A stretch of DNA of 64,000 nucleotides from an uncultured Eudoraea sp. (GTDB taxonomy: Bacteria > Bacteroidota > Bacteroidia > Flavobacteriales > Flavobacteriaceae): NCBI RefSeq assembly GCF_947490415.1, contig NZ_CANLGX010000005.1:62001-126000 (forward strand), written 5' to 3'. Made by a program: the position numbers and the translations under genes. Shown in pieces: positions 28,359 to 37,479 of this stretch (the stretch's first letter is position 1; each line of letters begins with the position of its first letter). The notes under the pieces are model-generated. The model saw nothing but the letters and a program-made list of their open reading frames with translations. It was not told the DNA's origin and did no database searches.

Positions 28359-29102
28359 TTAATCATTACGAACCGCAACAGCAGTTCTAACTTTATTATA
28401 ACCAGACTTAAGTTTCCCAAAAATCTGATCCCGGAATGACTGATCCAACTCTTCCTCTACTTGTGAAAGCAATGTCGATGGATTAACTGTGTTGTCAGCA
28501 TTTAAAAGGTTTTGTGTCAAAAGTTCTTTTTGCGCCTGTCTTAGGAGGGAATCTACTTCCAAATCTGTCAGCTCTTTGTTGTTTTCTTCCAATGCATTTA
28601 CTCTGGCCAATACCTCCGCTATTTTAGTATCAAATAGTTCATTTGAATCTTCCGATGTTTTATTTTGGAGTTCTTCAGTATCTGCCAGTTTAGCATCTTC
28701 TGATATAACCAATTCTTCTTTAGATTCCTTTTTTGGCACTGTCGTTGACTTTTCTTTGTCCGCTTCATTGGAATCCTCAACCGCAGTCATTAAGCTTTCT
28801 TCCTCCGGAACGGGTGCTTTCAAAAGTTCTTCTTTTTCTATGTCAACAAAAGGCGTTGATGGTTTAGCAGCAACCTGAATCTCTTGATTTAAAGTCACAT
28901 CATCAGTTGTAAAGTAGAACACAGATAATATCAATATTCCAATAAAACCTGCTGCAATCCCATACCAGAAATATCCGGTTCTCTTCGGCTTGTATTCAAT
29001 ATTGATCTGTCCTTTAATTTTATGCCAGGCAGCCTCTGAAGGTTTAATTTCACTTCCCTTTAAGGTTTCCTTAATATGATTTTCAAATTTAGTGGGTTCC
29101 AT
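28359..29102 (-). CDS. Single-pass membrane protein downstream of ECF sigma factor
   Basis: A 247-residue protein with a cytoplasmic N-terminal segment of about 40 residues, one transmembrane helix near 42-65 (YFWYGIAAGFIGILILSVFYF) and a long acidic, low-complexity periplasmic part rich in Glu, Ser and Lys. No zinc-type anti-sigma motif (HxxxCxxC) is visible. Its start overlaps the sigma-factor gene by 14 nt and the topology fits an anti-sigma factor, so that role is inferred from context. Similar membrane proteins with this gene order are widespread in Bacteroidetes. Confidence 0.72.
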   Translation of the reverse strand: MEPTKFENHIKETLKGSEIKPSEAAWHKIKGQINIEYKPKRTGYFWYGIAAGFIGILILSVFYFTTDDVTLNQEIQVAAKPSTPFVDIEKEELLKAPVPEEESLMTAVEDSNEADKEKSTTVPKKESKEELVISEDAKLADTEELQNKTSEDSNELFDTKIAEVLARVNALEENNKELTDLEVDSLLRQAQKELLTQNLLNADNTVNPSTLLSQVEEELDQSFRDQIFGKLKSGYNKVRTAVAVRND

Positions 29103-29661
29103 AACCGAGTATACTTTGTTCTTTTAATTTATCCTGCAATAATCTCCTGGCCTTAAACAACTGGGATTTGGATGTGCTTTCTGTTATATCCAACATTTCA
29201 GCTATTTCTGAATGCTTATACCCTTCTATCGCATAAAGCACAAAAACCATTTTATAACCTTCGGGCAAATTGTCAATCAACCGCTGAATATATTCAATAT
29301 CCATTGAAGAAGAGAAGGTAATTTGGTTTGGAATATTATACTCATAAACCTCATCATCAAAGACCACAAATTGTTTTTTCCTGAGATAAGAGATAGCTTC
29401 TCTAACCATGATTTGCCTGATCCAACCTTCAAAGCTTCCTTCATGCCGAAATGAATTCAAACTTTTAAATACTTTCACAAAACCATTGATCATTACATCT
29501 TCGGCATAATGCAGGTCCTTAATGTACTGTCTGCATACTCCCAGCATCTTAGGTGCAAATTTCTCATAAATAGCCTGTTGTGCATTAGGATGACCTGCAA
29601 TTGCTTTCCTGATCAGCACTTTTTCATTATTGTAAAAAGAAATAATTTTCAAGCGTTTCAT
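29089..29661 (-). CDS. ECF-type RNA polymerase sigma factor
   Basis: A 190-residue sigma-70-family factor with region 2 (about residues 20-90: DVMINGFVKVFKSLNSFRHE and WIRQIMVREAISYLRKK) and region 4 (about 130-185: LPEGYKMVFVLYAIEGYKHSEIAEML). Regions 1 and 3 are missing, as is normal for extracytoplasmic-function factors. It would direct polymerase to promoters of an envelope-linked regulon. The following membrane protein overlaps its stop codon and is the candidate regulator. I see no standard -7 box upstream, which would suit autoregulation by this factor. Confidence 0.93.
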   Translation of the reverse strand: MKRLKIISFYNNEKVLIRKAIAGHPNAQQAIYEKFAPKMLGVCRQYIKDLHYAEDVMINGFVKVFKSLNSFRHEGSFEGWIRQIMVREAISYLRKKQFVVFDDEVYEYNIPNQITFSSSMDIEYIQRLIDNLPEGYKMVFVLYAIEGYKHSEIAEMLDITESTSKSQLFKARRLLQDKLKEQSILGYGTH

Positions 29662-29767
29662 TTTAGCCTTCTATAGATAAAGACGTTCTGGAAATCAAAA
29701 ACGTTGCCCGAGATCTGAAATATTTTAGAATTAATTAATAACTCTTTGTAAATGTTATGGTTAGGAG

Positions 29768-30763
29768 TTACTTTTTTCTATCAACCACATAACTTACCAT
29801 AAGCTTAAGAGCATCTTTATACTCAGAATCCGGGTAGGTATTTAAAAGTTCCAAGGCCTTATTTTTAAACTCGTTCATTTTAGTTTCTGCGTAAGAAAGA
29901 CCTCCCTTTTCTTTTACAAGGGCGATTACTTCTTTAACGCGCGACTTATCCTTGTTATAATTTTTTACTGAGTTTATAAGCCATTTTTTCTCTTTGGGGG
30001 TACTGTTATTGAGCGCATAAATTAAAGGCAGGGTCATTTTTTGCTCCTTAATATCTATTCCTGTGGGTTTACCAATTTTTTCCTCTCCATAATCAAAAAG
30101 GTCATCCTTAATCTGAAATGCCATCCCACAAAGCTCTCCAAACTTTCGAAAGGTTTCAACATCTGTGCTATCGGGCTTTACGGAACATGCTCCAAGGCTG
30201 CAACAGGCAGCAATAAGGGTTGCCGTTTTTTGTCTGATAATTTCGTAATATACCTCTTCGGTTATATCTAATCTTCTGGCTTTTTCTATCTGAAGTAATT
30301 CTCCCTCACTAATTTCACGGATAGCAACGGAAATAATTTTAAGCAAATCAAAATCTTCATACTCCACAGAAAGCAGCATTCCTTTTGAAAGCAGATAGTC
30401 TCCAACCAAGACAGCGATTTTATTTTTCCACAGTGCATTTATGGAGAAGAAACCCCTGCGTTTGTAACTATCATCAACTACATCATCATGCACCAAAGAA
30501 GCTGTGTGTATTAATTCTATCACCGATGCCCCACGATATGTCCTTTCATTAACTTCCCCATTATTAACAAGCTTGGCCGTCAGAAACACAAACATTGGCC
30601 GCATTTGTTTTCCTTTTCGGTTTACGATATAATAGGTGATTCTATTAAGAAGTGCCACTTTGGTGGACATGGAATCACGGAACTTTTTTTCAAAGAGCTC
30701 CATTTCTTCATTGATCGGTTCCGTTATTTGCGCGACAATTTTCAATAGTATTGATTTTATCAA
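29768..30763 (-). CDS. All-trans polyprenyl diphosphate synthase
   Basis: A 331-residue isoprenyl synthase that elongates isopentenyl units to a long-chain prenyl diphosphate, probably for the menaquinone side chain. The two Asp-rich motifs are present: LVHDDVVDDSYKRRG (first, near residue 92) and IKDDLFDYGEEKIGKPTG (second, near 217). The residues before the first motif (ASVIELIHTAS) are small, consistent with a long-chain product of octaprenyl type. Product length cannot be fixed from sequence. Confidence 0.93.
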   Translation of the reverse strand: MIKSILLKIVAQITEPINEEMELFEKKFRDSMSTKVALLNRITYYIVNRKGKQMRPMFVFLTAKLVNNGEVNERTYRGASVIELIHTASLVHDDVVDDSYKRRGFFSINALWKNKIAVLVGDYLLSKGMLLSVEYEDFDLLKIISVAIREISEGELLQIEKARRLDITEEVYYEIIRQKTATLIAACCSLGACSVKPDSTDVETFRKFGELCGMAFQIKDDLFDYGEEKIGKPTGIDIKEQKMTLPLIYALNNSTPKEKKWLINSVKNYNKDKSRVKEVIALVKEKGGLSYAETKMNEFKNKALELLNTYPDSEYKDALKLMVSYVVDRKK

Positions 30764-30905
30764 TGATGAACGATAAATTTAGGGAAAATAACAAGGGGAA
30801 TGAAGTGAGAATAAAGAAATAAGAAACTCATTCTGATCCCTGGTCCGACTCAGTTTTATTATACCTGAACTGACGGCAAAGTGCAATACTAAATTACGCC
30901 CCTAA

Positions 30906-31949
30906 TTATATAGATTTGTTTGCCAATTGTCCGCAAGCTGCATCAATATCTTTGCCTCTTGACCGGCGAACTGTGACGGTTATTCCATTTTGTTCCAGAG
31001 CCTCCACATATTTATTAATCGCATCATTAGATGCCTGCTTAAAGTAGGAATCATCTATCGGATTATACTCTATCAGATTTACCTTTGAAGGTGCAAATCT
31101 GCAAAACGCTATTAAAGCCTTAATATCCTTATCCTTATCATTAATACCTTCCCAAACGACATACTCGTACGTAATCCTGCTTTTTGTTTTGGAATACCAA
31201 TAGATCAAAGAATCTCGCAGCTCCTTAAGATTAAAGGTGGCATTGAAGGGCATAATAGACGTACGTACTTCCTCGATTGCTGAATGAAGAGAAACGGCAA
31301 GTTTAAATTTGACTTCCTCATCGGCAAGTTTCCTGATCATTTTTGGGACCCCCGAGGTGGAAACTGTAATTCTTTTTGGAGACATCCCAAGGCCTTCAGG
31401 GGAAGTTATCTTCTCTATAGCCTTCAAAACATTATTATAATTCATCAGGGGTTCACCCATTCCCATAAAGACAATATTACTCAAAGGCCTATTAAAATAT
31501 AGCTCGCTTTCATTATTGATGACAACCACCTGATCATAAATCTCGTCCGGATTAAGATTGCGCATCTTTTTTAATCTTGCTGTGGCGCAAAATTTACAAT
31601 CCAAACTGCAGCCCACTTGACTGGAGACACAGGCTGTGGTTCTTTCTTTTGTAGGGATTAGAACTGATTCTACTACTAATCCATCGTGCAATCGAACGGC
31701 ATTCTTTATTGTACCATCAGAACTTTTCTGTAATTGATCTACTTTAATGTGATTAATTACAAAACAACCTTCCAGTTTTTGACGGGTTTCTTTGGATAGA
31801 TTAGTCATTGCGTCAAATGAATGTGCAGATTTATGCCACAACCATTCATACACCTGATTTCCGCGGAATGGCTGCTCCCCTTGATTTTTAAAAAACTCAC
31901 GAAGTTGCTCCTTAGTGAGCGCCCGAATATCCTTCTTATTTGAAACCAT
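30906..31949 (-). CDS. rlmN: rRNA/tRNA adenine-C2 methyltransferase RlmN
   Basis: A radical-SAM enzyme of 347 residues that methylates C2 of A2503 in 23S rRNA and A37 in some tRNAs. The radical-SAM cluster motif is C114-x3-C118-x2-C121 (CSLDCKFC) and the catalytic methyl-carrier Cys is Cys339 in AACGQL. GMGEPLMNYNNV is the family signature. It starts 10 nt after the T run of the hairpin terminator that follows queA, an unusually tight arrangement. Either a promoter hides in that hairpin or expression depends on read-through. Confidence 0.97.
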   Translation of the reverse strand: MVSNKKDIRALTKEQLREFFKNQGEQPFRGNQVYEWLWHKSAHSFDAMTNLSKETRQKLEGCFVINHIKVDQLQKSSDGTIKNAVRLHDGLVVESVLIPTKERTTACVSSQVGCSLDCKFCATARLKKMRNLNPDEIYDQVVVINNESELYFNRPLSNIVFMGMGEPLMNYNNVLKAIEKITSPEGLGMSPKRITVSTSGVPKMIRKLADEEVKFKLAVSLHSAIEEVRTSIMPFNATFNLKELRDSLIYWYSKTKSRITYEYVVWEGINDKDKDIKALIAFCRFAPSKVNLIEYNPIDDSYFKQASNDAINKYVEALEQNGITVTVRRSRGKDIDAACGQLANKSI

Positions 31950-31958
31950 TTCTTAAGT

Positions 31959-32005
31959 AAAAAAAATCCTGCCGCACCTATCAGAAAACAGGTAATGGCA
32001 GGATT
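31959..32005 (-). terminator. Hairpin terminator between queA and rlmN
   Basis: AATCCTGCC at 31965-31973 and GGCAGGATT at 31997-32005 form a 9-bp stem with an inner ACCT/AGGT pairing. On the minus strand a run of T follows directly. A perfect AT-rich palindrome (32013-32030) overlaps the queA stop codon just upstream. The rlmN ATG lies 10 nt beyond the T run. Confidence 0.82.
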
Positions 32006-32027
32006 CTTTATTTAAATAATACATTAT

Positions 32028-33077
32028 TTATATGATGAGCATGGCGTCACCGTATGAGTAAAATTTATATCCTTCAATTATTGCTTCTTTGTAGGCCCTT
32101 TTCATAAGATCATGACCCATAAATGCCGAAACCATCATTAAAAGAGTAGATTTTGGCAGATGAAAATTAGTTACCATTGCATTGGCAATACTAAAGTCAT
32201 AGGGTGGAAATACAAATTTATTGGTCCAGCCATCATAGGTATTCAGAGTATGTTCAGATGAAACGGCACTTTCCAGGCCTCTCATAGCCGTTGTTCCAAC
32301 GGCACAAATTCTTTTCTTTTTAATTTGAGCTGAATTTACAATCTCTGTGGCTTTTTCATCAATCACCAATTCTTCACTATCCATTTTATGCTTGGAAAGG
32401 TCTTCTACTTCTACGGGATTAAAAGTACCCAGACCTACATGAAGTGTGAGCTCTGCAAATTTAATCCCTTTAATTTCCAATCGTTTTAACAAATGCTTGG
32501 AAAAATGCAGGCCGGCTGTAGGTGCCGCTACTGCACCTTCGTGCTTTGCATATATCGTTTGATATCGCGATTCATCTTCAGGTTCCACTTCTCTTTTAAT
32601 ATATTTTGGAAGAGGTGTCTCACCGAGTTCTCTTAATTTCCTTCTAAAGTCGGTATAAGACCCATCATAAAGAAAGCGAAGTGTTCTTCCCCTTGAAGTA
32701 GTATTATCAATAACTTCGGCCACTAAATTCTCATCATCTCCAAAGTAAAGTTTATTGCCAATTCTGATCTTTCTGGCAGGATCGACTAAAACATCCCATA
32801 ACCTTTGTTCTTCATTCAACTCACGAAGTAAAAAAACTTCTATTCTGGCACCAGTTTTTTCTTTATTACCATATAACCTGGCTGGAAATACTTTGGTATT
32901 ATTAAGAACCATTACATCTCCTTCATCAAAATAATCAATAAGATCCTTGAACATTTTATGTTCAATTTTGCCGGTATCTTTATGAACGACCATTAATTTG
33001 GATTCGTCCCTGTGCTCTGCCGGATACTCTGCCATCAATTCTTTTGGCAATTCAAAACTAAAGTGTGATAATTTCAT
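32028..33077 (-). CDS. queA: S-adenosylmethionine:tRNA ribosyltransferase-isomerase QueA
   Basis: A 349-residue enzyme of queuosine synthesis that transfers the ribosyl part of SAM to 7-aminomethyl-7-deazaguanine in tRNA, giving epoxyqueuosine. It has family sequences such as [26 protein letters not shown] and [10 protein letters not shown]. The gene has its own promoter and terminator, so it is probably monocistronic. I looked for a preQ1 riboswitch in its leader and saw none. Confidence 0.97.
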   Translation of the reverse strand: MKLSHFSFELPKELMAEYPAEHRDESKLMVVHKDTGKIEHKMFKDLIDYFDEGDVMVLNNTKVFPARLYGNKEKTGARIEVFLLRELNEEQRLWDVLVDPARKIRIGNKLYFGDDENLVAEVIDNTTSRGRTLRFLYDGSYTDFRRKLRELGETPLPKYIKREVEPEDESRYQTIYAKHEGAVAAPTAGLHFSKHLLKRLEIKGIKFAELTLHVGLGTFNPVEVEDLSKHKMDSEELVIDEKATEIVNSAQIKKKRICAVGTTAMRGLESAVSSEHTLNTYDGWTNKFVFPPYDFSIANAMVTNFHLPKSTLLMMVSAFMGHDLMKRAYKEAIIEGYKFYSYGDAMLII

Positions 33078-33109
33078 ATATGAATTTTAGTTCGTCTTTT
33101 TGACGGCTG

Positions 33110-33141
33110 CAAATATACAATCCTGAAGTAGGCCTTGTCAA
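33110..33141 (-). promoter_or_regulatory. queA promoter
   Basis: On the minus strand TTG (33141-33139), a 21-nt spacer and TATATTTG (33117-33110) match the Bacteroidetes -33/-7 consensus. The predicted transcript starts about 25-30 nt before the queA ATG. Confidence 0.72.
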
Positions 33142-33163
33142 GTAAAAGTGGTATTAAATACCT

Positions 33164-34393
33164 TTATAGGTCTTTAATCTTAAATCCAAGCTGTTCCAGG
33201 TCTTTCCAAAAATCCGGGTATGATTTGGAAACCACCTCTGCATCGTTGATCACGATTGCTGTTTTCAAAGCCAGTGGAGCAAATGCCATAGCCATTCTGT
33301 GATCGTTATAAGTATCAATTGCCACCCCGGAATTTATTTTATTGGAAGATTCCAGGGTAAGTGAGTTGTTGCTTACTGAAACCTTAGCTCCGAGTTTTGT
33401 GAGTTCATTTTTTAATGCAACCAACCTATCTGTCTCCTTTATTTTTAAGGTGTGTAAACCGGTAAGGTGACAACCAATTCCTAATCCAAAACAAGTAACA
33501 GCGACAGTCTGTGCCAAATCAGGTGCATTTGCCAGATTGTAGTAAACTTCTGATTTTTGATGGATTTTAGTTTTAGACAGAATAACACTATCCTTTTTAA
33601 ATTCAGTCTTAACCCCAAAATCTTTATATATTTCCTTAAGGATGCTATCTCCCTGCAAACTATCTTTTCTATAGGACGCCAAACCAATTTTGGTCCCTAC
33701 TGCACAGAGAGCTGTAATACTGTAAAAATAGGAAGCCGAACTCCAATCAGATTCTACTGTTATGGTTATTTCACCTATTTGTTTTTTTGGAAGGACACTT
33801 ACCGTATTCCCTTCAAATGAACTGGCTATCCCTATTTGGTCCAACAAGCCCAGCGTCATTTTAATATAGGGAACAGATGTAACAGTACCTACCAGTTGCA
33901 ATTCCAGCCCATGCTCCAAACTTGGAGCAATAAGCAATAAAGCAGAAATGTACTGACTACTAATATCTGCGGGAAGGCTCACCTTAGATGCATTGAGGGA
34001 TTTTCCTTTTATCCTCAAGGGGGGATAATCCTTATTTTTCAAATAATCGATATCAGCGCCTAAATTTTTCAATGCATCAACCAATATTTTTATAGGTCGT
34101 TCCTGCATTCTCTGTGATCCAGTAAGGGTAACATTCGCTCCTTCCTGGGAAGCAAAAAAGGCTGTTAAAAAACGCATGGCCGTACCCGCATGATGAATAT
34201 CCACCTTTCCTTCTTTTACCTGAATGCCTTTCTGCATTACAGCAGCATCATCGGAATTGGATAGATTTTTAATTGTAATTCCGGGATAAAGAGCATTTAG
34301 CAACAAAAGTCTGTTAGATTCACTCTTGGAACCTGTGACCTTTATATGAGAGTTCAGGAGATTACTTGACGGGCCTAAGAGGTGTAATTTCAA
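33164..34393 (-). CDS. aroA: 3-phosphoshikimate 1-carboxyvinyltransferase AroA
   Basis: A 409-residue EPSP synthase, the sixth step of the shikimate pathway. The substrate-binding segment IKVTGSKSESNRLLLLNAL is at residues 16-34, and HAGTAMRFLTAFFA, LPADISSQYISALLL and the C-terminal DTYNDHRMAMAFAP are present. The NAGTAMR motif of most enzymes reads HAGTAMR here. It is the last gene of the unit rsgA-dtd-mazG-aroA; in related genomes this unit follows the DAHP synthase/chorismate mutase gene. Confidence 0.97.
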   Translation of the reverse strand: MKLHLLGPSSNLLNSHIKVTGSKSESNRLLLLNALYPGITIKNLSNSDDAAVMQKGIQVKEGKVDIHHAGTAMRFLTAFFASQEGANVTLTGSQRMQERPIKILVDALKNLGADIDYLKNKDYPPLRIKGKSLNASKVSLPADISSQYISALLLIAPSLEHGLELQLVGTVTSVPYIKMTLGLLDQIGIASSFEGNTVSVLPKKQIGEITITVESDWSSASYFYSITALCAVGTKIGLASYRKDSLQGDSILKEIYKDFGVKTEFKKDSVILSKTKIHQKSEVYYNLANAPDLAQTVAVTCFGLGIGCHLTGLHTLKIKETDRLVALKNELTKLGAKVSVSNNSLTLESSNKINSGVAIDTYNDHRMAMAFAPLALKTAIVINDAEVVSKSYPDFWKDLEQLGFKIKDL

Positions 34394-34429
34394 ATTGGTG
34401 CTGTTTTAAAACCGAATGCAAAGATACTA

Positions 34430-34756
34430 CTATTTCAGTTTTTTATTGTTTTGGTGCCTGTCATGATCGCGTTTTGCTTTCATATCCAGTTTGCGATCAA
34501 AAGCCTGCTGCAGATCAATTCCGGTCTGGTTTGCCAGGCATAGAACAACAAAAAGAACATCGGCTAATTCTTCTCCCAAATCCTTTTCTTTGTCCGATTC
34601 CTTCTCACTTTGTTCTCCATACCGTCTGGCAATAATACGAGCAACTTCCCCTACCTCTTCTGTGAGCTGGGCCATGTTTGTCAATTCATTAAAATAGCGA
34701 ACGCCATGATCTTTTATCCAATTGTCAACAGCTAATTGTGCATTTTCAATTTTCAT
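34430..34756 (-). CDS. MazG-like nucleotide pyrophosphohydrolase
   Basis: A 108-residue all-alpha NTP pyrophosphatase of the MazG/iMazG type. The metal-binding ExxE and ExxD motifs are seen in LTEEVGEVARIIARR and DLGEELADVLFVVLCLAN. It would hydrolyse nucleoside triphosphates, possibly non-canonical ones, to monophosphates. Its start overlaps the dtd stop by four bases. Its role in this operon is probably nucleotide housekeeping. Confidence 0.9.
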   Translation of the reverse strand: MKIENAQLAVDNWIKDHGVRYFNELTNMAQLTEEVGEVARIIARRYGEQSEKESDKEKDLGEELADVLFVVLCLANQTGIDLQQAFDRKLDMKAKRDHDRHQNNKKLK

Positions 34757-35208
34757 AAGTCTTTATTTTTTGTGTCAATTATTATAGTAACCGGACCATC
34801 ATTTACCAAGGCGACTTTCATGTCGGCACCAAAAACACCTGTGCCTATCTGTTTTCCCAATTCTGTTTCCATCTGATTCACGAAAGATTCATAAAGAGGA
34901 ATGGCGATATCGGGTTTTGCTGCCCTGATGTAGGATGGTCTGTTCCCTTTTTTGGTTGCTGCATGTAAGGTAAACTGACTCACCACAATAGCATCTCCCC
35001 CGGTTTCCAATAATGATTGGTTCATCACACCATATGCGTCATTAAAAATTCTCAGGTTTACTATTTTCTTTGATAACCATGCAATATCATCTGAGGTATC
35101 AGAATCCTCAATTCCTAACAATACCAAAAAACCCCATCCAATTTGAGAAATTGTTTCGTTATTTACAACAACGCTCGCAGAGGATACTCTTTGTATTACC
35201 GCCCTCAT
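34753..35208 (-). CDS. dtd: D-aminoacyl-tRNA deacylase Dtd
   Basis: A 151-residue proofreading enzyme that removes D-amino acids (and glycine) mischarged on tRNA. The catalytic motif SQFTLHA and the chiral-selection Gly-Pro motif NDGPVT near residue 138 are intact, and the N-terminus MRAVIQRVSSASV is typical. It overlaps rsgA upstream and mazG downstream by four bases each, so the three are translated from one message. Confidence 0.97.
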   Translation of the reverse strand: MRAVIQRVSSASVVVNNETISQIGWGFLVLLGIEDSDTSDDIAWLSKKIVNLRIFNDAYGVMNQSLLETGGDAIVVSQFTLHAATKKGNRPSYIRAAKPDIAIPLYESFVNQMETELGKQIGTGVFGADMKVALVNDGPVTIIIDTKNKDL

Positions 35209-36155
35209 AATTCTTCGTAATTGTCTATTCTATAGGTATCTTCCTCCCCGGTTACAATCTGAACATAACTCCGATACCTGCTCCATGACACTTCATCTTT
35301 ATCCAATGCGGCTTTAACTGCACATTTGGGTTCGTCTAAGTGAAGGCAGTTATTAAACTTACAATTGATTTTAAGTCTAAAAAATTCGGGAAAATAATCG
35401 CCAATTTCATATTTATCCATATCAACTACCCCAAAACCCTTAATCCCGGGAGTATCTATAATCCGGGCTCCAAAATTCAGGTCATACATTTCTGCAAAAG
35501 TAGTAGTGTGTTGTCCCTGAAAGTGTTGATCGGAAATTTCAGTAGTCTTTAAATTCAACTCGGGTGCTATAAAATTAATAAGTGTGGATTTTCCCACTCC
35601 GGAATGCCCGGCAAACATACTCGTATGATCTTTCATCCTGTCTTTTACCTTATCAACATTTTTTCCCGATTTTGCAGAAATCCCAATGCAGGTATAACCA
35701 ATTTCCCTGTATAAGGCAGCCAAATACTTTACTTCTGCCAACTCATCCTCATTATACATATCTACTTTATTGAAAAGAAGTACTGTTTTTATATCATAAG
35801 CTTCGGAGGTAGCCAGAAACCGATCTATAAAAATAGTAGACGTTTTTGGATTCTTAAGCGTAATCAATAAAAAAACCTGATCAATATTAGCAGCTATAAT
35901 ATGTGTTTGTTTGGAAAGTTTAACCGATTTTCGAATTATATAATTCTTACGATCTTCTATTTTAGAGATAACACCTAAAGTCTCATCCCCAATTTTTTCA
36001 ATTTCAAATACCACCACGTCGCCCACGGCAATTGGATTTGTACTTTTAATTCCCTTAATTCGGAACTTTCCCTTTATACGGCATTCATAAATATCTCCCT
36101 CGTTAGTTTTTACGGTGTACCAACTACCGGTAGACTTATAAACAATTCCAAGCAT
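35205..36155 (-). CDS. rsgA: Ribosome small-subunit-dependent GTPase RsgA
   Basis: A circularly permuted GTPase of 316 residues that acts late in 30S subunit maturation. An N-terminal OB-fold (1-70) is followed by G4 (LFNKVD), G1 (GHSGVGKSTLIN) and G3 (DTPGIKGFG) in the permuted order. A C-terminal zinc knuckle is formed by Cys/His residues in CKFNNCLHLDEPKC. It is the first gene of the rsgA-dtd-mazG-aroA run. Confidence 0.97.
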   Translation of the reverse strand: MLGIVYKSTGSWYTVKTNEGDIYECRIKGKFRIKGIKSTNPIAVGDVVVFEIEKIGDETLGVISKIEDRKNYIIRKSVKLSKQTHIIAANIDQVFLLITLKNPKTSTIFIDRFLATSEAYDIKTVLLFNKVDMYNEDELAEVKYLAALYREIGYTCIGISAKSGKNVDKVKDRMKDHTSMFAGHSGVGKSTLINFIAPELNLKTTEISDQHFQGQHTTTFAEMYDLNFGARIIDTPGIKGFGVVDMDKYEIGDYFPEFFRLKINCKFNNCLHLDEPKCAVKAALDKDEVSWSRYRSYVQIVTGEEDTYRIDNYEEL

Positions 36156-36255
36156 AAATGTTTGTATTTCAATACAAAGAAACGATAATACTTTAATTTC
36201 GAAGAGTATAATTGGTTAGGAAAGACCCAAAAAATAGTTATCTAAGCAACATTTT

Positions 36256-36691
36256 ATGAAAATATCACTCTTATTGCCTTGCTTATTCTAACTGAGGCCA
36301 TGGAAGTAAACGCTCAACAATTTAAGGCAATTGCCAATGTAGAATCTATTTTGCCTAATGGTATGGGCAGATCTCCTATTGTGAATACTATGGAAGAAAA
36401 AGACTATAAAGCATATACCTCTGTTCAAGCAGATAAGGATAAGACCAGAAATAAATCTGAGCGTGATGAAATTCGAATAAGAAATTACCAGGAATCAAAA
36501 CTCCTTAACCTTTATAATATTGCGGGTATCCGGCTCCGGAATATTGCTGTAACGACAGCATGATTACCTCCATGCTTTAAAATATTATAATAGATGACAA
36601 GGAATTATCATTTATGAGCGGTGCTGTTTAAAGTACCGGTAAAGTTGACAATAATGGATACTTTATAACACACAATATTTTCAAAAAATAA
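36256..36691 (+). pseudogene. Decayed gene for a secreted protein, about 145 residues
   Basis: An ATG at 36256 opens a signal peptide that breaks at once. One missing base in the A-run around 36259-36263 separates the ATG frame from the frame that encodes LLILTEAMEVNAQQ and about 80 further residues. That frame ends near 36560. The next frame continues with a plausible tail (NDSMITSML, IDDKELSFMSGAV, NNGYFITHNIFKK) after another one-base loss, and is interrupted by TAA codons at 36578-36580 and 36629-36631, each explicable as CAA to TAA. The intact ancestor resembles a flavobacterial secreted family of unknown function that I recall but cannot check. A bidirectional terminator follows. Confidence 0.7.
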
Positions 36692-36702
36692 TTTACAGCA
36701 AT

Positions 36703-36734
36703 AAAAAGCCCGGCAAAATACCGGGCTTTTTTTT
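36703..36734. terminator. Bidirectional intrinsic terminator
   Basis: AAAAAGCCCGG (36703-36713) and CCGGGCTTTTT form an 11-bp stem across a 7-nt loop, flanked by A and T runs, so it can act on both strands. It lies between the pseudogene and the convergent GIN-domain gene. Confidence 0.9.
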
Positions 36735-36748
36735 ATTGGGTTAACTTA

Positions 36749-37423
36749 TTAGTTTTTAAAAACTATTCTGCCACCGGCTAAAGTTGTTTTATTTACATCT
36801 TTTGGATTCCCATAAACATAAACATCACCCCCTGCCTTAACATTGATATCTACTTTTTCTGAAACATAAAGCTCTGCCTCTCCACCTGCGGAGATTTTTA
36901 CACTTGCTACTTCTGTCAACAACTCCCTGCCTTCAAAAACTCCGCCTGTATTCAAAACAATTATTTGATTTTTTGCTAATCCCGATGCCTCAATTATACC
37001 TCCCGTCACCGCCTTCATTTCCACATCTTTTACATCCATTCCAATTTTGATATGCGATCCTTCCTGAGCCCTTATCTCAATCTTCTCCTTCTCAATAAGT
37101 TCATTACAAACAATTTTAGCTCCTTCATTGCCGTCAATAATCCGAAGATCTGTATAATAAACTTCTACAAAAGTATCTTCTCCCTGGAACTTTTTATCTA
37201 GCTCCATGCGTAATTTTAAAACACCATTCTTATTTACGAATTTGATATCGTAAACGTTATGACCTTTTATCATTATCCGATTATCATCAGACTTAATCAG
37301 GTTCACTTCAATTAAGTCATATACCTTTATTTCCTGAAAGTCACCAACCTCCTTCTCCAGCATGCTTTGTGAAAAGGAATTAAGGGAAATAAGCACGAGG
37401 CAAAGCGACATTATTGTTTTCAT
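36749..37423 (-). CDS. Exported GIN-domain protein (DUF2807)
   Basis: A 224-residue exported protein with a signal peptide (1-20, ending SFSQ) and a repetitive beta-rich body typical of the putative auto-transporter adhesin head GIN domain (DUF2807): short strands such as NGVLKLRMELD, EGSHIKIGMDVKDVEMKAVTGG and KISAGGEAELYVSEKVDINVKAGGDVYV. Such proteins are common in Bacteroidetes; their function is unknown. The ATG at 37423 is chosen because it opens a proper signal peptide, while the longer form adds a basic stretch in front. Two tandem 11-bp repeats lie about 55 bp upstream. Confidence 0.85.
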   Translation of the reverse strand: MKTIMSLCLVLISLNSFSQSMLEKEVGDFQEIKVYDLIEVNLIKSDDNRIMIKGHNVYDIKFVNKNGVLKLRMELDKKFQGEDTFVEVYYTDLRIIDGNEGAKIVCNELIEKEKIEIRAQEGSHIKIGMDVKDVEMKAVTGGIIEASGLAKNQIIVLNTGGVFEGRELLTEVASVKISAGGEAELYVSEKVDINVKAGGDVYVYGNPKDVNKTTLAGGRIVFKN

Positions 37424-37479
37424 ATTTATTTGTGTTACACGTTTTTTTAAAGACAACATTATTCTTTTTTTGTTACACT

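Noticed and set aside
33078-33163. preQ1 riboswitch before queA
   Set aside because: The leader after the predicted start is only about 25-30 nt and lacks the preQ1 core blocks.
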